Below are positions 8,995-17,969 of a stretch of 64,000 nt of DNA, piece by piece. The first letter of the stretch is position 1, and every line of letters starts with the position of its first letter. Source of the DNA: AWTP1-13 sp033764875 (GTDB lineage: Bacteria > Pseudomonadota > Alphaproteobacteria > Rhizobiales > Hyphomicrobiaceae); contig JANRIO010000071.1 in the NCBI GenBank assembly GCA_033764875.1, forward strand, positions 24,936 through 88,935, read 5' to 3'. Both the position numbers and the translations under genes were made by a program. The notes below the pieces were generated by a model that was not told the DNA's origin, made no database searches, and worked only from the letters and a program-made list of their open reading frames with translations.

Positions 8995-9965
8995 CCGGCC
9001 TTGATCCGCGGATCGACGAAGCGGTAGGCAAGGTCCGTCATCTGGTTGGCGACGATGACGAGAAGGGAGGAAAAGAACAGCAAGCCCAGCAGGGTGGGGT
9101 AGTCGCGGCGCAGGACGGAATCAAACGCGAGGCGACCCAGCCCCGGCCAGTTGAACACGGTCTCCACCACGATGGCTCCCGCAAGCATGTTGCCGAACTG
9201 GAGCCCGATGATGGTCACAACCGGCAGGATGGCGTTGCGCAGCGCGTGCTTGAAGAAGACCGAGCTCTCGCCGAGCCCCTTGGCGCGCGCGGTGCGGATG
9301 TAGTCGGCGCCCAGAACGTCCAGCATGCTGGCGCGGGTGAGGCGGCTGTACTGGGCCATCTGCACGAAGCTGAGCGACAGGGCGGGCAGGACGAGGTGAC
9401 GCGCGACGTCGAGCGCATCGCGCAGCGCGCCTTGCGAGACGGCGGCCGAGCGAATGCCGGAGACCGGCAGGATCGGAAAGACGGACGCGAACAGGATCAC
9501 CAGCAGCATGCCCGTCCAGAAGACGGGCGCGGAGTAGCCCACCACCGAGCCGACCGTGATGAGCTGGGACAGGAGCCCCTGCGGCCTGCGGGAGGCCAGC
9601 ACGCCGAGCGTGGTGCCGAGCGTCACCGACACCGTCAGCGAGGCGAGCAGCAGGAGTATGGTCGCCGGCATACGCTCCAGGATAAGCGAGGTCACGGGAA
9701 GGTTGAAGAAGTAGGAGTAGCCGAGGTCGCCGCGGAGAATGCGCCCGACGTAGATGCCGAGCTGCTGCAGCATCGGCAGGTCAAGACCGTAGGCCTGGCG
9801 CAGCTCGGTACGGATCTCCTCCGTCATGCCGCCCATTTGCCCGGCGAGCGTCTCCGTCGGGTCGCCGGGGGCGAGCCGGATCAGAACGAAATTCAAGACC
9901 AGCACGGCGAGCACGAGGCCCGCCGCGTAGAGGAAGCGTCTGAGAACGAATGCCGCGAGAGCCAT
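8991..9965 (-). CDS. Peptide ABC transporter permease, OppB/DppB-like
   Basis: This permease of 324 residues has six predicted membrane segments. It starts with the conserved FVLRRFLYAAGLVLAVLVL segment and RLAPGDP motif of DppB, and contains the YIRTARAKGLGES coupling loop. Its stop overlaps the ATG of the DppC-like gene (8991-8994). The 30-base gap upstream to the receptor gene contains no hairpin, unlike the two other receptor-permease junctions in this window. Confidence 0.93.
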   Translation of the reverse strand: MALAAFVLRRFLYAAGLVLAVLVLNFVLIRLAPGDPTETLAGQMGGMTEEIRTELRQAYGLDLPMLQQLGIYVGRILRGDLGYSYFFNLPVTSLILERMPATILLLLASLTVSVTLGTTLGVLASRRPQGLLSQLITVGSVVGYSAPVFWTGMLLVILFASVFPILPVSGIRSAAVSQGALRDALDVARHLVLPALSLSFVQMAQYSRLTRASMLDVLGADYIRTARAKGLGESSVFFKHALRNAILPVVTIIGLQFGNMLAGAIVVETVFNWPGLGRLAFDSVLRRDYPTLLGLLFFSSLLVIVANQMTDLAYRFVDPRIKAG

Positions 9966-9995
9966 GTCCCACCCGCTCGACGCCGCGATAACCCG

Positions 9996-11561
9996 CTAGT
10001 CCGCCAGCCAGACGTCCATCATGGGGGACGCCGTGCCCCAGATGGTCGTCGGCACGTTCTGCACCTTCTTGTTGTAGATCGTGTGGTAGGGCAGCTCCGT
10101 CAGCCAGTAGAGCGGCACATCCGCGGTCACGATCCTCTGGAACTCGGCGTAGAGCGCCTTGCGCTTGGCCTGATCGGACTCGCGCTCGGCGGTCGCCAGC
10201 AGCTCATCCACCTTGGGATTGACGTACTGGGCGTTGTTGGTGAACACGAGCGGACGGATGTTGCTCGACAGATACGTGCGGTTGACGCCGATCACCGGAT
10301 CACCCCACGCGAAGGCGGCATCCATGCTGATGTCGAAATCCTTGTCGGCCATGCGCTTGGCCCAGGCGGCGAAGTCGGCCGGGGCGCGCACCTCCACGTC
10401 GATGCCGACACGCTTGAGCGCAGGCTTCATGTACTCGGCGAGCCGCTTCTGGCCATCCTCGTCGCCGGGATAGTAGTCGCAGGTGAGCTTGAGCCGAATG
10501 CCGTCGGCCCCCTTCTTCAGGCCCGCCGCCTCGAGAAGCTGCTCGGCCTTCTTCAGGTCGTAGGGATAGGCGGTGACGTCGGGCGAGTACTGCGGGAAGC
10601 CGGAGTGGATCGGGCCCGTCGCCGCCTTGGACAAGCCCTTGTGCAGCGCCTTGACGATGAAATTCTTGTCGATGGCGTGCGCGATCGCCTGGCGCACGCG
10701 GATGTCGTCGAACGGCTTCTTCTTGTTGTTGAAGAGCAGCCAGTTGATGCCGCCGACCGCCTCGTAGCCCTTGCCCGTCACGCCGAGCTGGGCGTTGCCC
10801 TTGGCGCGCTCGAGCTCGAGCACGCGGTTGAAGAACGGCTGGATGTGCAGGCGGCCCGCCTCGAACTCAAGAATAGAGGTCTGCGAGTCGGGATAGCTCT
10901 TGACGATGATGCGGTCGAGGTAGGGCTTGCCGGGGATGAAGAACTTGTCAAAGCGCTCGAGCACGAACTGGTCGCCCGGCTTGACGTCGACGAGCCTGAA
11001 GGGACCCGAGCCGACAACGTTCCTGGCGTTGTTGGGGTGCTGCTTGATCGGCTTGCCGTCACCGTAGACGTGCTTGGGGAGGATCGGCATCAGCGGCGGG
11101 CCCATGGCGTAGAGGATCGCCGGATGCGGGCTCTTGAGGCGGATGATGGCCGTGTGGGGATCGGGCGTATCGACGCGCTCGACGGGGCGCAGCATCGTAT
11201 TGAAGGGATGGTTGTCGCGGATGGCGAGGATCGAGAACGCCACGTCCTCGGACGTGACCGGCTTGCCGTCGTGGAACACGGCATCCTTGCGCAGGTGCAG
11301 TGTCACCGACAACGCATCCGCACCAATCTCCCATCTCTCGGCCAGATAGGGTTTCGGGTTCCAGCTCTCGTCATGCATCAGGGGGCTGGCGAAGAGCTGG
11401 GCGCCCGGCACCATGACACCGGTGCCGGAGGCCACGGCGTTGTTGAACTGGGCGGTGGGAACGGATTGGCCCATGACGAGCGTGCCGCCGCGCTTCTCCT
11501 GCGCGACCGCGGCGGAAGCGAGGAGCATCAACACTCCCGCGACGAGGGACCTGCCACGCAT
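9996..11561 (-). CDS. Peptide/nickel-type ABC transporter substrate-binding protein (SBP_bac_5)
   Basis: This family 5 periplasmic receptor has 521 residues. A Sec signal peptide (MRGRSLVAGVLMLLASAAVA) precedes a mature part with GGTLVMG, the AERWEI, VTSEDVAFSI and IRLKSPHPAIL motifs and a long C-terminal lobe. ATG at 11561 is favoured over 11600 because GGGGAGAG lies just upstream and the signal peptide starts here. It leads the importer operon and is transcribed divergently from the XRE-cupin regulator. The nearby amidohydrolase, GTPase and FAD-GcvT genes suggest an amide or N-methyl ligand, which is inference. Confidence 0.93.
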   Translation of the reverse strand: MRGRSLVAGVLMLLASAAVAQEKRGGTLVMGQSVPTAQFNNAVASGTGVMVPGAQLFASPLMHDESWNPKPYLAERWEIGADALSVTLHLRKDAVFHDGKPVTSEDVAFSILAIRDNHPFNTMLRPVERVDTPDPHTAIIRLKSPHPAILYAMGPPLMPILPKHVYGDGKPIKQHPNNARNVVGSGPFRLVDVKPGDQFVLERFDKFFIPGKPYLDRIIVKSYPDSQTSILEFEAGRLHIQPFFNRVLELERAKGNAQLGVTGKGYEAVGGINWLLFNNKKKPFDDIRVRQAIAHAIDKNFIVKALHKGLSKAATGPIHSGFPQYSPDVTAYPYDLKKAEQLLEAAGLKKGADGIRLKLTCDYYPGDEDGQKRLAEYMKPALKRVGIDVEVRAPADFAAWAKRMADKDFDISMDAAFAWGDPVIGVNRTYLSSNIRPLVFTNNAQYVNPKVDELLATAERESDQAKRKALYAEFQRIVTADVPLYWLTELPYHTIYNKKVQNVPTTIWGTASPMMDVWLAD

Positions 11562-11647
11562 CACCGTACTCTCCCCTAGCAGACGGCACATCACCGACAC
11601 CCGCGCACCTTCGCCACGGCGCGCGCCAATGAAACCTTGTTCATCCT

Positions 11648-11674
11648 TGTGAAAAATGCAATAAAAATTTCACA
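11648..11674. promoter_or_regulatory. Candidate operator palindrome in an AT-rich divergent promoter
   Basis: A perfect 7-bp inverted repeat, TGTGAAA (11648-11654) and TTTCACA (11668-11674), with an A-rich 13-base spacer lies in an unusually AT-rich stretch between the receptor gene and the XRE-cupin regulator. Position and symmetry suggest the binding site of that regulator for both directions. Confidence 0.5.
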
Positions 11675-11702
11675 CCGCGCCAACCCCTCCTACCGGCAAG
11701 CC

Positions 11703-12323
11703 ATGGAAACCCGCTCCCAAACCTCCCGCGCGAAACGGAAGAAGGCCACCGCCCCGCCCGGCGAGACCCATGTCGGCTCGATGGTGCGCGACCTGCGCCT
11801 TGCCCGCGGCAAGACGATCGCCGAGCTCGGATCGGCGATCGGACGCTCGGTGGGCTATGTCAGCCAGATCGAGCGCGACCAGTCCGGCATCTCGATCGCC
11901 ACCCTGCAGAAGATCGCGGATGCACTGGGCGTCGGCATCAACTGGTTCTTCCAAGGGCCCGGTGCGGCGCCGCCGGGGGAGCGCGACATCATCGTGCGCA
12001 AGGAGAACCGGCGCATTCTCGACCTCAGCGGCGACGGCGTGATCGAGGAGCTGCTGTCGCCCACCCTCACCGGCCAACTCGAGCTGATCGTCACGACGTT
12101 CCAGCCGAAGGCGAGCACCGGACGGGGCGGGCGCCTTCGCAAGGGCGAGGAGGCGGGCTTCCTGCTGTCCGGGGCGCTCAATCTCTACGTCGACGGCAAG
12201 CGCTTCAGGCTTAAGGCAGGCGACAGCTACTCGCTGCGCCACAAGGGCCGCCATCGCTTCGAGAACACGGGGGCCGCTCCCGCCATCCTATTGTGCGCGA
12301 TCACGCCGCCGAGCTCGTACTGA
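11703..12323 (+). CDS. XRE-family regulator with C-terminal cupin domain
   Basis: This 206-residue regulator has a basic N-terminal arm, an XRE helix-turn-helix (about 28-83, VRDLRLARGKTIAELG ... YVSQIERDQSG) and a C-terminal cupin effector domain (about 115-203). This architecture is that of PuuR/SutR-like regulators, which usually respond to small amines, amino acids or peptides. ATG at 11703 is preferred over a TTG at 11639-side extensions lacking a ribosome site. It lies between the divergent peptide-type importer and the downstream amidohydrolase operon and probably controls both. Confidence 0.92.
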   Translation: METRSQTSRAKRKKATAPPGETHVGSMVRDLRLARGKTIAELGSAIGRSVGYVSQIERDQSGISIATLQKIADALGVGINWFFQGPGAAPPGERDIIVRKENRRILDLSGDGVIEELLSPTLTGQLELIVTTFQPKASTGRGGRLRKGEEAGFLLSGALNLYVDGKRFRLKAGDSYSLRHKGRHRFENTGAAPAILLCAITPPSSY

Positions 12324-12358
12324 GGCACGGCACAAGGCACCCCGGGGAACGCCAGCCC

Positions 12359-14011
12359 ATGTCCAAGATCACCGTCTTCACCGCAAAGCGTATCCGGACG
12401 ATGAACCCGTCGCTGCCGCTCGCGACCGCCGTCGCGGTGCGGGACGGGCGCATCGTCGAGGTCGGCACGCTCGAGAGCATCCGGCCGTGGCTCGACGCGC
12501 ATCCGCACAGCATCGACACCACGTTCCGCGATCACGTGCTGATGCCCGGCTTCATCGACCCGCACCTGCACCCGTCGCTCGCCGCCATCCTGCTGCCCTG
12601 CCACTTCATCACGGCGATGGAGTGGAAGCTGCCCGACCGGACCTGCGCGCCGGTGCATGGGCACAACGCCTACATCGACCGCTTGAAGCAGATCGAGGAG
12701 GGCTTGAGCGACCCGAGCGAGCCGCTCATCACGTGGGGCTATCACAAGATCTGGCACGGCACGGTCGACCGCACGGTGCTGAACGGCATCTCCGCGACGC
12801 GCCCGATCGTGGTCTGGCAACGCTCCTTCCACGAGGTGATCGCCAACGACGCGGCCATCGCCTGGTTCGGCGCCGACCGGAGCATGATGGAGCGCCACCA
12901 CCAGATCGACCTGGAGGACGGCCGCTTCTACGAGACCGGGCTTGCCGTCGCCATGGGCGGCATGCGCAAGCTGCTGCTCGATCCCAAGCGCTTCCGGCGC
13001 GGCATGGAGCTGACCAAGAGCGCCGTGCACAAGGGCGGCCACACGACCATCTGCGACATGGGCCTGCCGATGCTCGATCTCGAGCTCGAGTGGTCCACCC
13101 TGAAGGCGGTGATGGATACCGACGACACGCCGTTCCGCACCCAGTTCGTCGCCCGCGCCGTCGAGCGCGGGGGCGGCCTCGGCAAGGAGCAGGAGAACCT
13201 CGAGCGCGTCCGCGGCATGGCCCGTCGCAACACGCACCGGCTCGAGTTCCGCAAGGCCGTCAAGCTGTTCACCGACGGCGGCTACTTCGCCGAGCTGATG
13301 CAGGTGCAGCCGCCGGGCTTCATCGACGGCCACGAGGGGGAGTGGCTGATGCCGCCGGAGGTGTTCGAGGCCTTGTGCCGCCTCTACTGGCACGAGGGCT
13401 TCCGCATCCATGTCCACTGCACGGGAGACCTCGGCCTCGAGCTCGCGCTCGACACGCTCGAGACGCTGCAATTCGAGCGGCCGCGATTCAACCACCGCTT
13501 CACCATCGAGCACTTCGGCCTCTCGACGCCGGAGCAGGTGCGGCGCATGGCAGACCTCGGGGCGCTCGCCTCGGTCAACGCCTACTACGTGCACGAGCTG
13601 GGGGATGCCTACTGGAAGCGCAGCCTCGGCTACGAGCGGGCCTCGCAGATGTCCCGGCTCGGCACGCTCGCGCGTCACAACGTGACCACGGCGCTGCACA
13701 CGGACTTCACGATGGCGCCGGCGCTGCCGCTGAACTCGGCGTGGGTCGCCGTTAACCGCGTCAGCGACTCCGGCGCCGTCATGTGCCCCGAGGAGCGGCT
13801 CAGCGTCGAGCAGGCGATGCGCGCCATCACCATCGATGCGGCGTACGTGCTCGGCATGGAGCACGAGGTCGGCAGCATCCGCGCCGGGAAGAAGGCGGAC
13901 TTCACCGTGCTCGAGGCCGACCCGTTCGAGGTGCCGCCGATGGAGCTGAAGGACATCCCTATCTGGGGAACCGTATTCGAAGGCGCGCCGGCGCCGGTGG
14001 CTCGAGGCTAG
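12359..14011 (+). CDS. YtcJ-like metal-dependent amidohydrolase
   Basis: A 550-residue amidohydrolase-superfamily enzyme. The N-terminal strand domain carries VAVRDGRIVEVG, followed by the metal-binding GFIDPHLHPS (HxH), later His residues in IHVHCTGD and IEHFG, and the C-terminal SIRAGKKADFTVLEADPF that closes the beta-sandwich. This arrangement is typical of YtcJ/AepA-type hydrolases with uncertain substrates such as N-substituted amides. It is followed after three bases by a G3E GTPase gene. The predicted location is cytosolic, since no signal peptide is seen. Confidence 0.88.
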   Translation: MSKITVFTAKRIRTMNPSLPLATAVAVRDGRIVEVGTLESIRPWLDAHPHSIDTTFRDHVLMPGFIDPHLHPSLAAILLPCHFITAMEWKLPDRTCAPVHGHNAYIDRLKQIEEGLSDPSEPLITWGYHKIWHGTVDRTVLNGISATRPIVVWQRSFHEVIANDAAIAWFGADRSMMERHHQIDLEDGRFYETGLAVAMGGMRKLLLDPKRFRRGMELTKSAVHKGGHTTICDMGLPMLDLELEWSTLKAVMDTDDTPFRTQFVARAVERGGGLGKEQENLERVRGMARRNTHRLEFRKAVKLFTDGGYFAELMQVQPPGFIDGHEGEWLMPPEVFEALCRLYWHEGFRIHVHCTGDLGLELALDTLETLQFERPRFNHRFTIEHFGLSTPEQVRRMADLGALASVNAYYVHELGDAYWKRSLGYERASQMSRLGTLARHNVTTALHTDFTMAPALPLNSAWVAVNRVSDSGAVMCPEERLSVEQAMRAITIDAAYVLGMEHEVGSIRAGKKADFTVLEADPFEVPPMELKDIPIWGTVFEGAPAPVARG

Positions 14012-14014
14012 CGC

Positions 14015-14962
14015 ATGCGCATCCCCGTGACGCTCCTGTGCGGCTATCTCGGTGCCGGGAAGACGACCGTGATCAATCACCTGCTTTCGGCCCCGGACAG
14101 CCCGCGCATCACCGTGCTCGTGAACGACTTCGGCTCGATCAACGTCGATGCGCGGCTGATCGCCGACAGAGGCGCCGACACGATCACGCTCACCAACGGC
14201 TGCGCCTGCTGCAGCATCGACGACGACCTCGGGACTGCCTTGCAGGCGCAGCTCGAGCGCGCGGCCTCCATCGCGCGCATCGTGATCGAGGCCAGCGGCG
14301 TCGCCGAGCCGCAGCGCCTGGCGCGGTCGGTCGAGGCGTGGCCGGGTCTCAGGCTCGACCGGATCGCAACCGTCGTCGATGCCGGCGCCATCCAGGCACG
14401 GGCGCAGGACAAGTTCGTCGGCCGGCTGGTGCGGCGCCAGGTGGAGGCCGCGGACGCGATCGTGCTGAACAAGATCGACCTCGCGGGGGAGAGCAGGCTT
14501 GCCGAGACCCGGGCGTGGCTGCGGACACAGGCTCCCGACTCGCAATTCATCGAGGTCGAGAAGGGCGCTGTGGCGTCCCGGTGGCTGTTCGGCGCGCCGT
14601 CACCGGCTGCGCGACGCACCGACGGCGGGGAGCACACGCCGCATTTCCATACGACCACCGTGCCGCTGCACGCAGGCCTGGAGCTTGCCGCCTTGCGCCG
14701 CATCCTCGTGCAGGCGCCCGCGGGCATCCACCGCATCAAGGGCTTCGTGCGCGATCCGGCCGGCCGCACCATGCTCGTGCAAGGCGAGGGCGGCGGGCGG
14801 ATCAGCCTCGAGCCCTACGACACGCACGATCAACCGGCGCCCATGGCCCTCGTCTGCATCGCGACCGACCGCGCCTCGCTCGACACCCTGAGCCAGGCGC
14901 TCGCCGAGCTGGTGCACGCGGTGCAGCAACCGGCGCACATCAAGACAGCACCTGCGACATGA
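14015..14962 (+). CDS. G3E-family (CobW/YjiA-like) GTPase, putative metallochaperone
   Basis: This 315-residue GTPase has Walker A GYLGAGKTT (about 9-17), the metal-binding GCACC motif in NGCACCSIDDDL (about 67), the EASGVAEP switch, and the base-recognition motif NKID. The CobW C-terminal domain includes HFHTTTVPL. G3E proteins deliver Zn, Co or Ni to client enzymes. Placed three bases after a metal-dependent amidohydrolase gene, it could metallate that enzyme, which is inference. Its stop overlaps the next ATG. Confidence 0.9.
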   Translation: MRIPVTLLCGYLGAGKTTVINHLLSAPDSPRITVLVNDFGSINVDARLIADRGADTITLTNGCACCSIDDDLGTALQAQLERAASIARIVIEASGVAEPQRLARSVEAWPGLRLDRIATVVDAGAIQARAQDKFVGRLVRRQVEAADAIVLNKIDLAGESRLAETRAWLRTQAPDSQFIEVEKGAVASRWLFGAPSPAARRTDGGEHTPHFHTTTVPLHAGLELAALRRILVQAPAGIHRIKGFVRDPAGRTMLVQGEGGGRISLEPYDTHDQPAPMALVCIATDRASLDTLSQALAELVHAVQQPAHIKTAPAT

Positions 14963-17445
14963 GCCAGACGGATATGCAGGCCCTGCCCCGTCAGGCGCGG
15001 GCGGTGATCATCGGCGGCGGCGTCGCGGGATGCTCCGTCGCCTACCACCTGGCGAAGCTCGGATGGACGGACGTCGTCCTGCTGGAGCGCAAGCAGCTGA
15101 CGAGCGGCACCACCTGGCACGCGGCGGGGCTCATCGCGCAACTGCGCGCCACGGCCAACATGACCAAGCTCGCCAAGTACAGCCAGGAGCTGTACGGGCG
15201 CCTGGAGGCGGAGACCGGGGTCGCCACGGGCTTCAAGCGCAACGGCTCCATCACGCTGGCGCTGACGGCCGACCGCTTCGAGGAATTGCAGCGCGGAGCC
15301 TCGATGGCGCGGGCCTACGGCGTCGAGATCGAGACCATCTCGGCGCAGGAGGCCGCCACGCGGCATCCGCTGCTCGAGGCCAAGGATGCCGTCGGCGCGG
15401 TCTACCTGCCGAAGGACGGGCAGGGCGACCCAGCCAACATCACCCTCGCCATGGCCAAGGGCGCCCGCAATCTCGGGGTCAAGATCCTCGAGCACGTCAA
15501 GGTCACCGGCATCACCACGGCCAGGGGCCGCGTGACGGGCGTGACGACCGAGGCGGGGCCGATTGCCACGGAGGTCGTCGTCAACTGCGCCGGCATGTGG
15601 GCCCGGGACGTCGGCGCCATGGCCGGCGTGCCGCTGCCGCTGCAGGCGTGCGAGCACTTCTACATCGTGACGGAGGCCGATGCCGCCATCCCGCGCGACC
15701 TGCCCGTGCTGCGCGTGCCCGACGAGTGCGCCTACTACAAGGAGGACGCCGGCAAGATCCTGCTCGGCGCCTTCGAGCCGGTCGCCAAGCCCTGGGCCCT
15801 GGACGGCATCCCGGAGGCCTTCTGCTTCGACCAGCTGCCGGAGGACTTCGACCACTTCGCGCCGATCCTGGAGAAGGCCGCGAGCCGCGTGCCCCTGCTC
15901 GGGCGCGTCGGCATCCACACCTTCTTCAACGGGCCGGAAAGCTTCACGCACGACGACCGGTACCTGCTCGGCGAGGCCCCGCACGTGCAAGGCTTCTTCG
16001 TCGCCTGCGGATTCAACTCGGTCGGCATCCAGTCGGCCGGCGGGGCCGGCATGGCGCTCGCGCAGTGGATCGTCGACAAGGCGCCGCCGTTCGACCTGTG
16101 GGACGTCGACGTGCGGCGCGTATTTCCGTTCCAGGCGACGCGCACCTTCATCCAGACGCGCGTGAGGGAGACGCTGGGGCTGCTCTACGCGGACCACTAC
16201 CCGCATCGGCAGTACGCCACGTCGCGCGGTGTGCGCCACACGCCGTTCTACGAGGCCTTCAAGGCGCGCGGCGCCTGCTTCGGCGAGACGGCCGGCTGGG
16301 AGCGGGCACACTGGTTCCTGCCGCCGGACGCGCTGGCCCGCGGCGAGAGGCCCGAGTACCGCTACGGGTGGGGGCGCGAGGCGTGGTTCGCGTACGCCGG
16401 CGCCGAGCACAGGGCCGTGCGCGAGACCGTCGGCGCCCTCGACATGAGCGCCTTCGGCAAGTTTCGCGTGGAAGGGCCGGACGCGGAGGCGGTGCTGCAG
16501 CGGATCTGCGCCAACGACGTCGCCGTGCCGGTGGGGCGTATCGTGTATACGCAATGGCTCAACGAGCGCGGCGGCGTGGAGGCTGATCTCACGGTGACGC
16601 GTCTTGGCGAGACCTCGTTCCTGGTGGTCACGTCGGCCGCGTGCGCGGTGCGCGATCTCGCCTGGCTGCAGCGGCATGCTCCCGAAGGGGCGCGCTGTGT
16701 GGTGCTCGACGTCACGAGCGGCGAGGCCTGTCTCGCCGTGATGGGGCCGAGCTCGCGCGCCCTGCTTGAAATGCTGACCAGGGCCGATCTGTCGAACGCG
16801 GCGTTTCCCTTCGGAACGGCCCGGACGATCGAGCTCGGCATGGCGCTGGTGCGCGCCCACCGTGTCACCTATGTGGGCGAGCTCGGCTGGGAGCTCTACG
16901 TCCCGACGGAGTTCGCGCGGCATCTGCTCGAGGTCGTGCTGGAGGCCGGCGAGCGGCTGGGCCTCAGGCTCGCGGGCGTGCACGCCATGGACTCGCTGCG
17001 GCTGGAGAAGGGCTATCGCCACTTCGGCCACGACGTCTGCGACGAGGATCATGTGATCGAGGCGGGCCTGGGATTTGCCGTCAAGACGGACAAGCCACGC
17101 AGCGCGCTCGGCGATTTCATCGGCCGCGAGGCCGTGCTGCGCACGCGTGCGCAGGGCCCTTCGCGGCGCCTGCTGCAGTTCCGGCTGAAGGATCCGGGCC
17201 CGCTGCTGTTCCATGGCGAGCCGATCGTGATGGAGGGAGCCATCGCCGGCTACCTGACCTCCGGCGGCTACGGCCACACGCTCGGAGGCGCGGTCGGGAT
17301 GGGCTACGTGCCGTGCGCGCCCAAATCCTCGCTCTCCGACCTGCTCGCCCGCCGGTTCGAGATCGAGATCGCCGGACGCCGCGTTCCGGCGGAGGCAAGC
17401 GCAAAGCCGCTCTACGATCCGGAGGGGCGGCGGATCCGAGGCTAG
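14959..17445 (+). CDS. FAD-dependent oxidoreductase with GcvT domain, sarcosine/dimethylglycine dehydrogenase-like
   Basis: An 828-residue two-part enzyme. The N-terminal DAO domain has the dinucleotide motif IIGGGVAGCSVA (about 17-28) and TSGTTWHAAGL, where His54 corresponds to the residue that carries covalent FAD in dimethylglycine dehydrogenases. The C-terminal half (about 440-820) is a folate-binding GcvT aminomethyltransferase fold with FGKFRVEGPDAE and YVGELGWELYVP. The family oxidatively demethylates N-methyl amino acids and passes the methylene to tetrahydrofolate. It overlaps the GTPase gene by ATGA. The TAG stop lies inside the left arm of a repeat-like element. Confidence 0.9.
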   Translation: MSQTDMQALPRQARAVIIGGGVAGCSVAYHLAKLGWTDVVLLERKQLTSGTTWHAAGLIAQLRATANMTKLAKYSQELYGRLEAETGVATGFKRNGSITLALTADRFEELQRGASMARAYGVEIETISAQEAATRHPLLEAKDAVGAVYLPKDGQGDPANITLAMAKGARNLGVKILEHVKVTGITTARGRVTGVTTEAGPIATEVVVNCAGMWARDVGAMAGVPLPLQACEHFYIVTEADAAIPRDLPVLRVPDECAYYKEDAGKILLGAFEPVAKPWALDGIPEAFCFDQLPEDFDHFAPILEKAASRVPLLGRVGIHTFFNGPESFTHDDRYLLGEAPHVQGFFVACGFNSVGIQSAGGAGMALAQWIVDKAPPFDLWDVDVRRVFPFQATRTFIQTRVRETLGLLYADHYPHRQYATSRGVRHTPFYEAFKARGACFGETAGWERAHWFLPPDALARGERPEYRYGWGREAWFAYAGAEHRAVRETVGALDMSAFGKFRVEGPDAEAVLQRICANDVAVPVGRIVYTQWLNERGGVEADLTVTRLGETSFLVVTSAACAVRDLAWLQRHAPEGARCVVLDVTSGEACLAVMGPSSRALLEMLTRADLSNAAFPFGTARTIELGMALVRAHRVTYVGELGWELYVPTEFARHLLEVVLEAGERLGLRLAGVHAMDSLRLEKGYRHFGHDVCDEDHVIEAGLGFAVKTDKPRSALGDFIGREAVLRTRAQGPSRRLLQFRLKDPGPLLFHGEPIVMEGAIAGYLTSGGYGHTLGGAVGMGYVPCAPKSSLSDLLARRFEIEIAGRRVPAEASAKPLYDPEGRRIRG

Positions 17446-17546
17446 AGCGCTTTCCGTTCCTCCGGAACCTGCGCGCTCTGTGCACTCGATAGTACGGGCA
17501 TCTTCACGCGACACACGCTGACGCGTGAAACGCAATCTGCTCTAGC
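17441..17546. repeat. Candidate intergenic palindromic repeat (MITE-like)
   Basis: A 106-base segment is bounded by perfect 8-bp inverted ends, GCTAGAGC (17441-17448) and GCTCTAGC (17539-17546). It contains two further inverted repeats: GTTCC-TCC-GGAAC (17456-17468) and TTCACGCG / CGCGTGAA (17503-17529). The nested symmetry resembles the non-coding palindromic repeats common in Hyphomicrobiales genomes. Only one copy was noticed in this window. Confidence 0.5.
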
Positions 17547-17550
17547 ATCC

Positions 17551-17567
17551 GGCCCGGCTGCCGGGCC
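17551..17567. terminator. Terminator-like hairpin after the RidA gene
   Basis: GGCCCGG-CTG-CCGGGCC forms a 7-bp stem immediately next to the RidA stop codon (minus strand), in a convergent gap. No T-tract follows. Confidence 0.45.
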
Positions 17568-17936
17568 TCAGCGCGGCATGGCCACCGTGACAACGATCTC
17601 GACCAGATCCGACTTGTAGAGGCCCGCCTCAACGCAGGCCCGCTGCGGCCAGTGATCCGGATCGTCGCCCACCCACTCGCACCAGGCCCGGTCCATCTCC
17701 TCCTTGCGATCGATGTCGACGATGTAGACGGTGGCGCTCAACAGCCGCGTCTTGTCCGCGCCCATCTGCGCCAGGATGCGGTCCAGCTTCCCCAGGGCGC
17801 TGACCGTCTGCCGGTAGACATCACCGACCTCCTGGGCCGACGTCTCCGACGTCGCCACGGCCCAGCCAAACCCAGCATAGCTGACGCCGGAGCTTCGGCC
17901 TCTGGCGCTGCCTCTCACGCGGCGAATTGCATCCAT
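17568..17936 (-). CDS. RidA/YjgF/Rid-family protein
   Basis: The product is a 122-residue Rid-family protein, a trimeric cytosolic fold that often deaminates reactive enamine/imine intermediates from PLP or flavin enzymes. The VSYAGFGWAVA strand, LGKLDRILAQMGADKTRLLSA-type helix-strand and C-terminal PQRACVEAGLYKSDLVEIVV region match, including the Arg that contacts the carboxylate. The nearby FAD amine oxidase-like enzyme makes imine clearance a plausible role. It lies 33 bases after a DUF2277 gene on the same strand. Confidence 0.88.
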   Translation of the reverse strand: MDAIRRVRGSARGRSSGVSYAGFGWAVATSETSAQEVGDVYRQTVSALGKLDRILAQMGADKTRLLSATVYIVDIDRKEEMDRAWCEWVGDDPDHWPQRACVEAGLYKSDLVEIVVTVAMPR

Positions 17937-17969
17937 GGGTGCTCGATCCTGCTTTCGTCCCAGTCTGGC

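Noticed and set aside
8979..11579. An 866-codon open frame on the plus strand across the peptide permease and receptor genes
   Set aside because: It is antisense to two well-recognised genes; its product is His/Arg/Gly-rich with no conserved domain.
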